Shown here piece after piece: positions 1-6,665 of a stretch of 7,095 bases of DNA. The stretch lies in contig CAMWIF010000134.1 of the NCBI GenBank assembly GCA_947174225.1, forward strand, positions 1 through 7,095. The letters run 5' to 3'. Position 1 is the first letter of the stretch; each line of letters begins with the position of its first letter. The position numbers and the translations under genes were made by a program. The notes below the pieces were generated by a model that saw only the letters and a list, made by a program, of their open reading frames with translations, was not told the DNA's origin and did not search any database. The stretch is from an uncultured Porphyromonadaceae bacterium (GTDB lineage: Bacteria > Bacteroidota > Bacteroidia > Bacteroidales > Muribaculaceae).

Positions 1-50
1 GCGTATGATAAACTTTTTTTAATATTTTTAGTAAATTTCTTTACATTATT

Positions 51-81
51 CTTGGTTTTTAAAAATTTTTGTGTAACTTTG
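51..81 (+). promoter_or_regulatory. Putative Bacteroides-type promoter for the left-end RNA
   Basis: An exact -7 element TAACTTTG (74-81) follows CTTG (51-54) with a 19-bp spacer. The Bacteroidota primary sigma consensus is TTTG, about 19 bp, then TAnnTTTG, so the -33 box matches three of four bases and the -7 box all fixed positions. Transcription would begin near 86-88 and run rightward into the hairpin-rich stretch that ends at the 406-438 terminator. The surroundings are very A/T-rich, so a chance match is possible. Confidence 0.5.
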
Positions 82-203
82 TAAATCCTTAACCCAAATG
101 AGAAATATTCAAGTATTAGGAGCATATTAACGGTGTGATTGTATTCCTCCTTTTGCTTGAAATAATCAGGTATAAGACAGATTTAAAATTGAGCTTAGGT
201 TAT

Positions 204-267
204 TATCAAATATAAGTAAGTCGATAATTTTTCGTGAGAAACGTTATCGGTAAAACTATCAAATATA
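204..267 (+). repeat. Direct repeat TATCAAATATA flanking the GNRA hairpin
   Basis: The 11-base sequence TATCAAATATA occurs at 204-214 and again at 257-267, 53 bp apart, on either side of the hairpin at 222-249. It could be a repeated protein-binding site, a duplicated RNA single-stranded segment, or chance in A/T-rich DNA. No function can be assigned from the sequence. Confidence 0.6.
222..249 (+). other. RNA hairpin with GTGA tetraloop
   Basis: CGATAA (222-227) pairs with TTATCG (244-249). The stem continues through T228-G243, one T/C mismatch (229/242), and TTTC (230-233) with GAAA (238-241), closing on the loop GTGA (234-237). GNRA tetraloops are stable and common in functional RNAs. On the opposite strand the loop would be TCAC, which is not a stable class, so the hairpin argues for a plus-strand transcript. 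Confidence 0.6.
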
Positions 268-302
268 GTGCAGAGGTGGCCGTGTGATTCTGCCCGCTCT
301 GC

Positions 303-384
303 CATCGGTTGAAGGTTACGAGAATAACTTGCTTCAGCCGGTGTATGTTTGGTTGAATAATGGTACATTGGAATCAGCCGGTGT
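303..384 (+). repeat. Two tandem hairpins of the same design
   Basis: Both units begin with GGTTGAA (307-313 and 351-357) and end with TCAGCCGGTGT (334-344 and 374-384). In each, GGTTGA pairs with TCAGCC to make the lower stem, using one G-U pair. Each then has extra unpaired bases on the 3' side (329-331 and 370-373) and a 4-bp apical stem. The apical stems differ in sequence but are each self-complementary: GTTA/TAAC in the first (315-318 with 325-328) and AATG/CATT in the second (359-362 with 366-369). This looks like a duplicated RNA element that kept its fold. Confidence 0.55.
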
Positions 385-405
385 TCCTTATGGCCGGCTC
401 TTTCA

Positions 406-438
406 AAAAGAGCGACTCCGTGATGAAGTCGCTCTTTT
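406..438. terminator. Bidirectional intrinsic terminator
   Basis: A perfect 12-bp stem, AAAAGAGCGACT (406-417) with AGTCGCTCTTTT (427-438), encloses a 9-base loop. Read leftward it ends in a run of five T and lies 14 bp past the stop codon of the membrane-protein gene (452-1900), so it should terminate the three-gene minus-strand operon. Read rightward it ends in four T and would terminate the candidate RNA transcribed from about 86. The two transcription units therefore converge on one hairpin. Confidence 0.85.
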
Positions 439-451
439 ATCGTGTAGATTG

Positions 452-1900
452 TCAGCGTCGCTCTTTCTCCTCCTTATTCAGCAGACGCACTGTTATGAAT
501 TCCGGATTACTGTCTATTAACTCCGGATTTTCTATATAGCGGTTCATCTCCTTAGCCCATTTCCTATGAAACATTGTGGACATCAAAATGTCATTGTATC
601 TTTTAGCCAATTTGATTTCACCCCTCATCAGGGCGTCCTTTACCATATATTTAAGGAAAAAGACACGCTTACCATATTGGACGTTATGCTCCATAGCCCA
701 GCGGTAAGACTGATTGAAGTGACCGATATAGTAATTTGCCGGCACTTGAATGAAAGCTGTCATGGTGAATGCTTCGGAGTGGCGTGCGTCTATATTATAA
801 GGCTGAAATTGGGAGAGGTCTTGGGGTTCCCCGCCTAAGTTGTCTTGGGCAATATTTGCCAACACAAGCATTGAATAATTGGGTGTCTCCCTTGTAAGCG
901 ATAGTATATGCAGGATGCCTTTCCAATCGTTGTTCTCAAGGCATCGGAGCATCAGTACCGTGGCACGCAGATGCTCACTCTTATGTTCAGCTACGGAAGC
1001 CCATATCCCACCACCTGCGACCATTGCTACTCCGATCCATCTCACCGCTGCCGATTCCTTGAGTCTCATCATGCCAAACGCTTGTAGTAGTCCGAAAATA
1101 AGTATGATAGAGGAAGCAGCGATGAATGGTCGCCAAAGATAGGTGTCGTAAGGCTCCATAAGAAGTTCCGGCAAACCTTTCAGATAAAGATAGTCATTGT
1201 CTACGGTGTTGCCGGGTAGATAGATATAGTATATTTTGGGAATGGCTATCACGAATATCAATGTGAGGGCTGCTATTGCATAATACATAAGACTTTTCCT
1301 TCCCTTCGCTATACTATCTATGATACATAATACCCCTGCCAATAATGCGTAGAATCCGGCTAGTGTATAAAAGAATGGTATTACTAAGGCTACTGTGACT
1401 GTCACAGGTATACGACTCCCTGCCTTGCGATATATCCAAAACGCTGTGATGGTAAACAGATAGCCTAATGTGGTGAAGTAGACATAGCCGGTTGATTTCA
1501 GAGAGAGCCACGCTTCGTCGAGCTGCACCACCGACACGAGCAGACAGAGAGGCACGAGAAATGTAAACGGATACAGAGCTTTCTTGAAACCGAATGTAGT
1601 CCGGGTGAGTGCAATGCAGAGTAGCCACAGTAGGATAAGCACGCAGGTGCCGAGCACAGGATAATACAACAATTGGGTAAGGTATGTGCCTGCATATCTC
1701 AATAAGCCTCCAGGATAGTAGATGAACTGACGGAAGTAAAACCAATTGCTCTCAAAGAGCGACATCTCGTCATACCACCTTAGCATCGAGGCATTTTTTA
1801 TAGCCAATATCCAGAAGGAAAATAATATGAATACCACGGTCAACGCGATGTTGACCGTGGATGCCTTGTCGATATTCTTGAAATAATTCGCTTGTTTCAT
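452..1900 (-). CDS. Polytopic membrane protein, DUF6057-like, function unknown
   Basis: A 482-residue protein with about eight or nine hydrophobic segments in its first 300 residues (near 15-35, 80-99, 107-126, 138-156, 163-197 as one or two spans, 204-226, 257-278, 286-303), followed by a soluble, probably helical C-terminal region (about 305-482). The overall look, with the WYDEMSLFES motif (42-51) after the first membrane segment and an IYYPGGLLRYAG stretch (60-71), fits the Bacteroidota-restricted family I know as DUF6057. That assignment is from memory and no function is established. The acidic pair D44/E45 just after the first membrane span recalls GT-C glycosyltransferases, which carry a catalytic acidic residue in that loop; this is only an analogy. 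The C-terminal part, with GEIKLAKRYNDIL-type helices (427-439), could form TPR-like repeats. The ATG at 1900 lies 63 bp after the GH115 stop with no clear promoter between, so it is probably the last gene of the operon and ends at the 406-438 terminator. Confidence 0.75.
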   Translation of the reverse strand: MKQANYFKNIDKASTVNIALTVVFILFSFWILAIKNASMLRWYDEMSLFESNWFYFRQFIYYPGGLLRYAGTYLTQLLYYPVLGTCVLILLWLLCIALTRTTFGFKKALYPFTFLVPLCLLVSVVQLDEAWLSLKSTGYVYFTTLGYLFTITAFWIYRKAGSRIPVTVTVALVIPFFYTLAGFYALLAGVLCIIDSIAKGRKSLMYYAIAALTLIFVIAIPKIYYIYLPGNTVDNDYLYLKGLPELLMEPYDTYLWRPFIAASSIILIFGLLQAFGMMRLKESAAVRWIGVAMVAGGGIWASVAEHKSEHLRATVLMLRCLENNDWKGILHILSLTRETPNYSMLVLANIAQDNLGGEPQDLSQFQPYNIDARHSEAFTMTAFIQVPANYYIGHFNQSYRWAMEHNVQYGKRVFFLKYMVKDALMRGEIKLAKRYNDILMSTMFHRKWAKEMNRYIENPELIDSNPEFITVRLLNKEEKERR

Positions 1901-1920
1901 CGTAAGTTGCTTTCGAAATG

Positions 1921-1972
1921 TATCACAGGTTAGGAGAGTGTATGGATTATCTTCGTGGTGTTATCACAGGTT
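1921..1972 (-). repeat. Short direct repeat AACCTGTGATA around the GH115 stop codon
   Basis: Read on the minus strand, AACCTGTGATA occurs at 1972-1962, where it holds the last two sense codons and TGA stop of the GH115 gene, and again at 1931-1921 in the gap before the downstream gene. The copies start 41 bp apart. It may be the trace of a small tandem duplication at the gene end, or chance. Confidence 0.5.
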
Positions 1973-4543
1973 GCGTTTGAGTGGTGTTTCGTTACCAAAC
2001 AGATATGCCGGCTCATATCCTCCGAAGTCTACCACAATTTTCTCAAACACGATTCCCGGATCGAGCGGAGAGAGGGTTAAGGAGTGTCTTCTTTCTCGTT
2101 TCCCTGTGGCAGTCAGCTCTGTTACGGTAGAACCCTCCTTTACCGGCAAGGCTGTTTTCTTTTCCACCACACGTCCTGCCACGGTAGGATAAAACACGGA
2201 GTAGATGTTATCGGGATGCTCGTTGAGGTTGCCGTTGAAGTTCACAGTCACTGGTTGTCCGTCGTCGAGACTCACGTTATATCGGTGTCCTTCGGGACGC
2301 TGGAAAGCCAAAGTTGATTTAGTGATTACGTGTACTGTCACTGAATCAACCTCCTCCGGTAGAAGAAACTCATATTTGAGCGTAGCTCCTTCGGGAGATA
2401 CTGTGTAAGGCACTACTGCTACGCCTCCCTCAGTGCGTCCTATGAAAGGTAAAACTTCCCATTTGGCATTAGTCGGTGGATTGACAGCTTTATTGAAATG
2501 AGTAGCTTCCATTATCACAGCCCCGTTGCCCGATTCAAAAGAGTGCCCACCTGAAAGAAGGCTACCTTCTACACGCTTCGGTTTCTCTATGAGGTAGTCT
2601 TCGGGGAAATTGTCATTCCAGGTGGTGTAGCCTATATGCTTCTGAATCATCATACCGTTCCATTTTCCTCCGGCAATCTCTTCATTGTATTGTTTCATAA
2701 GCATACCGTCGCGTTCAAAGCAACGTTCTGCTATATCTGCCCAATGGTTAGCCTCTATGAGATTGCGTGACGAAAGTTCACGGTTCATTGCTTGGGCATA
2801 ATACATCTGATAAAGGTTCGCCATAAGCTGCACGGGGAATAGTATAAGCTCACGGTAGGTGTCCTGATAGGCAGGGTCAAGGGATATATATTGACGCAGA
2901 GCCTCTGCTTCAAGTCGGGCGTAGTCGTCGGCAACCGATTTCCATTCACCCGTAGTGAGGTTGTATGTGTGTGAATCGAGCATTTCCGGAGTGATGCGGC
3001 CGTTATACTTGCATAAAAGATTGAAGATACGTGCCGCTTCCGGTGCCTGAGCTGGACCCACCTGCTGTTCGAAGAAGCGTAGAGTATGGCTGAGAAGATT
3101 CTCCCCGGTGAAAGCCTTGGGATTCCATGCCATATCGAGGAAAAGGGTGATGGGATATTCCATTGGCTTTAGGTCGCCTACATTGAGAATCCAAAGGCGG
3201 TCTACTCCGAAGTCATAGGTAAGTTCAAGCTGTTCCCACATATTCTGTATCGGGGTACAGTTGAGAAGTTTGCTGTTGCGTGGTGCGCCTACATAATCCA
3301 CGTGATAATACATACCCCAGCCTCCGGGATGCTGACGCTCCTTAGCATTGGGCAAGCGGCGCACGTTGCCCCAGTTGTCGTCGCAAAGGAGTAATGTCAC
3401 GTCGTCAGGCACACGGAGTCCGGCATCATAATAGTCGAGAACTTCCTTATAGAGGGCCCACACTTGGGGTGTCTTTGAAGCCTTTTTGCCGGTCTCCTTG
3501 GCGATTATGCGACGCTGGTTGTCAATCACTTTTTCAAGGAGCTTCACATCAGCTTCCGAACTCATTGCCTCGTCACCATCGCCTCGCATACCGATAGTCA
3601 CCACATCCTCGGTGTCTTTCATACGCTTGATTCCGTCGGCAAAAAATTTGTCAAGGCGTTCCTTGTTGGTGGCATAGTTCCACGGGCCGTAATCCTTACG
3701 GCGACGGGCATACTCCTGATGATTACGCGCCATAGGTTCGTGGTGGGAGGTGCCGATTATGATTCCCATCTCGTCGGCGAGACGGCTATTTTCCGGATCA
3801 TCCTCATAGAAAGCCCATGCCCACATGGCGGGCCATAGGAAATTGCCGCGCAGACGGAGTAGCAGTTCAAACACACGTCCGTAGAAACGATGGTCGCCAT
3901 AGTCGGTGCCATAGGTATTCTTCACCCAGCTCATCAGGCAGGGACCTTCGTCATTTAGGAATATTCCACGGTATCTCACAGCCGGTTCGCCTGCGGTATA
4001 GCTTTCTTTTTCAATCCAAATATTATCGTTGTGAGTCACAGGGACGTCTGCCCAGTCATACCAGGGGGAAACACCGATTTGCTCCGACAACTCATAAATT
4101 CCGTATATAGTGCCGCGTCGGTCACTTCCGGCAATCACGAGAGCTTCCTCAATACCCGGATAGGGGTTCTCTACAGTAGTGAGAATATACTTTTCATAAG
4201 CACCTTTTAACTGGTGTTGGCGTATATCGCCACGTTTGATGAGGGGGGCAATGAATTCGCTATCTTGAGATCCGGCTATGATTACCTTTGAGGGAGCGGA
4301 TGCCTTGTCAGTGATGAGTGTGGCGGCTGTGCCACACACTTTCCCAAAATCCTCTGAAAGATTCTTTGCGGCAATCGAAATACCGGGGAGGTCATTCGTG
4401 GAGATAAGAATAGGGGTAGGCTTCCCGGTGTCGATGAGGGGGAAGTGGTAGTCTGATGGCTCCGGTACGGTTATGCCGGGGTTGTCGAGCGCCAAAGCTG
4501 CGAAAGGAAAGAGAAGGGTAATAAAGATTAATAATTTCTTCAT
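1964..4543 (-). CDS. GH115 alpha-glucuronidase (xylan side-chain removal)
   Basis: This 859-residue secreted enzyme is a glycoside hydrolase family 115 alpha-glucuronidase, which hydrolyses alpha-1,2-linked (4-O-methyl)glucuronic acid from terminal and internal xyloses of glucuronoxylan. A signal peptide covers residues 1-18 (MKKLLIFITLLFPFAALA) with no lipobox cysteine, suggesting a soluble periplasmic protein. The N-terminal domain (about 25-180) precedes the catalytic barrel, which carries the family blocks FLNDEGP (195-201), LRGNFLWPAMW (231-241), GTSHHEPMA (264-272), GMRGDGDE (318-325), PQVWALYKEV (359-368), LLLCDDNWGN (384-393), GMYYHVDYVG (410-419) and WILNVGDLKPMEYP (451-464). A helical region (about 480-655) and a beta-rich C-terminal domain (about 660-859) follow. 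Active-site numbering I recall for the B. ovatus enzyme (Asn205, Asp332, Glu375, Tyr420, Asn462) would fall on N197, D324, E367, Y412 and N454 here with a constant offset of 8; this needs an alignment. It starts 71 bp after the GH67 stop, with only a weak 5-bp inverted repeat (TTACT/AGTAA, 4595-4613) between them, so the two are likely co-transcribed. It appears intact. Confidence 0.96.
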   Translation of the reverse strand: MKKLLIFITLLFPFAALALDNPGITVPEPSDYHFPLIDTGKPTPILISTNDLPGISIAAKNLSEDFGKVCGTAATLITDKASAPSKVIIAGSQDSEFIAPLIKRGDIRQHQLKGAYEKYILTTVENPYPGIEEALVIAGSDRRGTIYGIYELSEQIGVSPWYDWADVPVTHNDNIWIEKESYTAGEPAVRYRGIFLNDEGPCLMSWVKNTYGTDYGDHRFYGRVFELLLRLRGNFLWPAMWAWAFYEDDPENSRLADEMGIIIGTSHHEPMARNHQEYARRRKDYGPWNYATNKERLDKFFADGIKRMKDTEDVVTIGMRGDGDEAMSSEADVKLLEKVIDNQRRIIAKETGKKASKTPQVWALYKEVLDYYDAGLRVPDDVTLLLCDDNWGNVRRLPNAKERQHPGGWGMYYHVDYVGAPRNSKLLNCTPIQNMWEQLELTYDFGVDRLWILNVGDLKPMEYPITLFLDMAWNPKAFTGENLLSHTLRFFEQQVGPAQAPEAARIFNLLCKYNGRITPEMLDSHTYNLTTGEWKSVADDYARLEAEALRQYISLDPAYQDTYRELILFPVQLMANLYQMYYAQAMNRELSSRNLIEANHWADIAERCFERDGMLMKQYNEEIAGGKWNGMMIQKHIGYTTWNDNFPEDYLIEKPKRVEGSLLSGGHSFESGNGAVIMEATHFNKAVNPPTNAKWEVLPFIGRTEGGVAVVPYTVSPEGATLKYEFLLPEEVDSVTVHVITKSTLAFQRPEGHRYNVSLDDGQPVTVNFNGNLNEHPDNIYSVFYPTVAGRVVEKKTALPVKEGSTVTELTATGKRERRHSLTLSPLDPGIVFEKIVVDFGGYEPAYLFGNETPLKRNL

Positions 4544-4614
4544 ATTTAATTATGATTCTATCGGAGGTGAGCTACTAAAGCTGCGGTAATTATTTTACTG
4601 AACTGAGGAGTAAT

Positions 4615-6588
4615 TTATCTTACCGAGTCGAGGAGGGCAGGAGAAGGACATTCGTAGTTGGTGATAGGAAGAGAGATGGATTTATAGTGGCTGAGAGGAT
4701 ATTTCGGAGCAGGATAGCCGGCTGGGAGTGGCATGCCGGAGAACTCACCGAAATAGCTCAGGCAAGCGTCACGCCACCATTCGGCATCTTTTTTCTGAGT
4801 GGCAAGACGTATGGTGACATCATCAAACACTGCAGGGTCAACATATGGCTTTGCAGAAGCCCAGGTCTTTTGGAATTGCTCAACCTTCTTCACGCCTCTC
4901 TGATAGTGTGCACACAGTTCCTCCCAAAGGGTAAGTCCACTCTTCATCTTATAGTCCCACGGCACATGGTGAAACCATAGAAGCAGCTCCTCAGGACATT
5001 GATCAAGGTCGGCATAAATACTTCTGAACGGTTCCGAATACTGGCTTACGGCGTTGCTGCCTGTAGCAGTGCGGTCGAAGCCGACGCCTTTCGCATCTGC
5101 CCGGTGATAATAGCGCGGGAGCCAGTCTTCACGTGCTCCCGGCACGTCGCACCACGGTTCCGGTCCGTAATGATGACCAAATGCGAAGATATGGTGAAGT
5201 CCGAGTGGCATCATATAATCCACGACTGCCTCACGGCTTTCCGTCATCATCTCAACGAGTGCATCTACAACCGAGTCGGGCGTATTCGGTGAAAGGAGTC
5301 CTGATTTAAGCCATTCCTCTGCAATCTGCTGCGGAGTCAAGTCGGGATTCCAAGCCATTCTTCCAAAAGCATACCAGTTTGCCATGGCTAAGGGATGTCC
5401 TGTGAGGTTTTCGGAATCTCCTACATTTGCCACTCCTGCTACACCTTTAAGCCCTACGTGTGGCACATAATCAAAAAACTCACTCCACATAGGGGCAAGG
5501 AAAGCGAGGTGGTTGGAATGTCCGAGGTATTCCTGGGTGATCTGAAGCTCTGCCATCTGCGACGTGGAGGGCATTGCCCCAAAGAGGGGTGAGTGAGGTT
5601 CACGTGGCTGGAAATCTATGGGACCGTTCTTGATCTGCACAATCACATTGTCAAGAAACTTTCCGTCGAGTGGCTGAAATTCAAGATATGCTTGTTTGGC
5701 ACGGTCATTGTCAGTAGGGGAATATACGAATGCCCGCCACATCACAATGCCGTTGTGTGGGGCGAGAGTACGGGCAAGCATGTTGGCTCCGTCGGCATGG
5801 GTGCGCCCGAAATCCATAGGACCCGGTTGACCCTCTGAGTTGGCTTTCACAAGGAAACCACCGAAATCGGGGATGAGTGCATATATCTCGTCGACTTTTT
5901 TCTGCCACCATTGCTGCACTTCTGGCAGTAGCGGGTCAGCAGATGCTAAGGCGTCAAGAGCCATAGGGGAAGCGAAGTTGACCGACAGATAAACTTTTTG
6001 CCCATATGGGCGCAAGATGTCGGCAATCTCAGCCACACGTTTCAGTTTGCTTTTGGAGAGCATCTGTGGGGAGGCGTTGACGTTGTTAAGCACGGTGCCG
6101 TTAATTCCCACCGAAGCATTGATGCGGGCATACTTTCTATAAAGTTCTTTGTCAGCCTCGGTGAGCTTCCCCTCCCATTTCCATATCGATTTCCCTGCAT
6201 AGCCTCGTTCTATGGTGCCGTCAAGATTATCCCAATGGTTAAGCAGACGCAGAGGCGCATTGGGTGCGTCGTGATATAGGGCAGGAAGTTCCGACGTTTT
6301 GTCTCGCCGTATCATATCATACGCTCCGTACAGTGCGCCGTTGGGAGTGGAAGCTACCAAAAGCCAGCCGTCACCCGATTTTTTGACGATAAACCCCTCC
6401 GGGTCTACTGCCGCTTCCTGACTTATCACTAAGGTCACTTTACCCTCGCCAAAATGCTGTTTCAGCTCTTCGGTGGCAACCTTCCGGGCATCCGACAAAT
6501 CGGATACCGAATGTGATTTAGTGGCTGCGATCGTCGCAAACGTAGCTCCGGCTAAAAAAAATAGAATGATAGATACCAGTTGTCTCAT
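4615..6588 (-). CDS. GH67 alpha-glucuronidase
   Basis: This 657-residue enzyme is a glycoside hydrolase family 67 alpha-glucuronidase, which releases (4-O-methyl)glucuronic acid linked to the non-reducing terminal xylose of xylo-oligosaccharides by an inverting mechanism. After a signal peptide (about 1-22, no lipobox cysteine, so probably periplasmic) come the N-terminal domain (about 27-110), the catalytic barrel (about 112-430) and the helical C-terminal domain (about 430-650). The catalytic residues can be read directly: E252 in VKANSEGQPGP is the predicted general acid, and D325 in IKNGPIDFQPREP and E353 in QITQEYLG are the predicted base pair. These match Cellvibrio GlcA67A E292, D365 and E393 with a constant offset of 40. 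The frame extends upstream to an ATG at 6630, but that start lies inside or upstream of the promoter at 6619-6649, so it cannot be on the transcript. The ATG at 6588 begins the signal peptide. It is the first gene of the operon with GH115 and the membrane protein, about 25 bases from the predicted transcription start. Confidence 0.97.
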   Translation of the reverse strand: MRQLVSIILFFLAGATFATIAATKSHSVSDLSDARKVATEELKQHFGEGKVTLVISQEAAVDPEGFIVKKSGDGWLLVASTPNGALYGAYDMIRRDKTSELPALYHDAPNAPLRLLNHWDNLDGTIERGYAGKSIWKWEGKLTEADKELYRKYARINASVGINGTVLNNVNASPQMLSKSKLKRVAEIADILRPYGQKVYLSVNFASPMALDALASADPLLPEVQQWWQKKVDEIYALIPDFGGFLVKANSEGQPGPMDFGRTHADGANMLARTLAPHNGIVMWRAFVYSPTDNDRAKQAYLEFQPLDGKFLDNVIVQIKNGPIDFQPREPHSPLFGAMPSTSQMAELQITQEYLGHSNHLAFLAPMWSEFFDYVPHVGLKGVAGVANVGDSENLTGHPLAMANWYAFGRMAWNPDLTPQQIAEEWLKSGLLSPNTPDSVVDALVEMMTESREAVVDYMMPLGLHHIFAFGHHYGPEPWCDVPGAREDWLPRYYHRADAKGVGFDRTATGSNAVSQYSEPFRSIYADLDQCPEELLLWFHHVPWDYKMKSGLTLWEELCAHYQRGVKKVEQFQKTWASAKPYVDPAVFDDVTIRLATQKKDAEWWRDACLSYFGEFSGMPLPAGYPAPKYPLSHYKSISLPITNYECPSPALLDSVR

Positions 6589-6618
6589 GGTGTAGATATG
6601 GAAAAGATACTTATTATG

Positions 6619-6649
6619 CAAAGTTAGCAATATTCAGGTAAATTGCAAA
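6619..6649 (-). promoter_or_regulatory. Promoter of the GH67-GH115-membrane protein operon
   Basis: Read on the minus strand, TTTG (6649-6646), a spacer of exactly 19 bp, and TAACTTTG (6626-6619) match the Bacteroidota -33/-7 consensus at every fixed position. Transcription should start near 6614, giving a leader of about 25 bases before the GH67 ATG at 6588. This rules out the in-frame ATG at 6630. The -33 element sits within the left half of the palindrome at 6642-6665, so this promoter is probably regulated there. Confidence 0.85.
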
Positions 6650-6665
6650 GCTATAGTGTTGCAAT
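6642..6665. promoter_or_regulatory. Candidate operator palindrome over the -33 element
   Basis: Arms ATTGCAA (6642-6648) and TTGCAAT (6659-6665) form a perfect 7-bp inverted repeat, and the centre CTATAG (6651-6656) is palindromic on the same axis. Only the two bases on each side of the centre break symmetry, so 20 of 24 positions are symmetric. The axis lies about 40 bp upstream of the predicted start at about 6614, a usual place for an activator touching RNA polymerase, but overlap with TTTG (6646-6649) would also suit a repressor. The protein is unknown; the divergent regulator is one candidate. Confidence 0.5.

Larger units (their letters stand above)
86..438 (+). ncRNA. Candidate structured non-coding RNA, family not recognised
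   Basis: No convincing protein gene lies here, but the plus strand folds into successive hairpins. TTCAAG and AGGAG (108-122) pair with CTCCT and CTTGAA (147-161). 222-249 forms a 12-position stem with one mismatch and a GTGA (GNRA) tetraloop. GCAGAG (270-275) pairs with CTCTGC (297-302), with an inner GGC/GCC. 303-314 pairs with 332-343 over 12 bp including two G-U pairs. 351-356 pairs with 374-379 including one G-U. Each G-U pair would be an A-C mismatch in the complementary RNA, so the plus strand is the likely functional one. A Bacteroides-type promoter lies at 51-81 and a terminator hairpin at 406-438. The ends are inferred, and the true 5' end could lie nearer 200. I do not recognise tmRNA, SRP RNA, RNase P or 6S features. 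A GTG-started 78-codon frame (284-520) overlaps it but runs through the terminator and is not credible. Confidence 0.5.

Noticed and set aside
98..130. 10-codon frame from ATG (MRNIQVLGAY)
   Set aside because: Too short to judge, with no recognisable leader-peptide feature such as repeated codons for one amino acid.
135..215. 26-codon hydrophobic frame from GTG with AGGAG 12 bases upstream, toxin-like in appearance
   Set aside because: Shine-Dalgarno-led GTG starts are unusual in Bacteroidota, the spacing is long, A/T-rich sequence readily gives hydrophobic frames, and AGGAG pairs with CTCCT in the predicted RNA.
284..520. 78-codon plus-strand frame starting with GTG
   Set aside because: It runs through a perfect terminator hairpin and into the 3' end of the membrane-protein gene on the other strand, and its first half coincides with strongly paired RNA stems.
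1314..1745. 143-codon minus-strand frame inside the membrane-protein gene
   Set aside because: It is a shifted frame of a real gene with clear membrane segments, and its translation is rich in Arg, Ser and His as is common in shadow frames.
4544..4614. Possible terminator or promoter between GH67 and GH115
   Set aside because: Only a 5-bp inverted repeat (TTACT/AGTAA) and no TAnnTTTG element are present, so co-transcription is the simpler reading.
6589..6630. N-terminal extension of GH67 by 14 residues to the ATG at 6630
   Set aside because: That ATG lies between the -33 and -7 elements of an exact promoter, upstream of the predicted transcript start, and the extension would precede a normal signal peptide.
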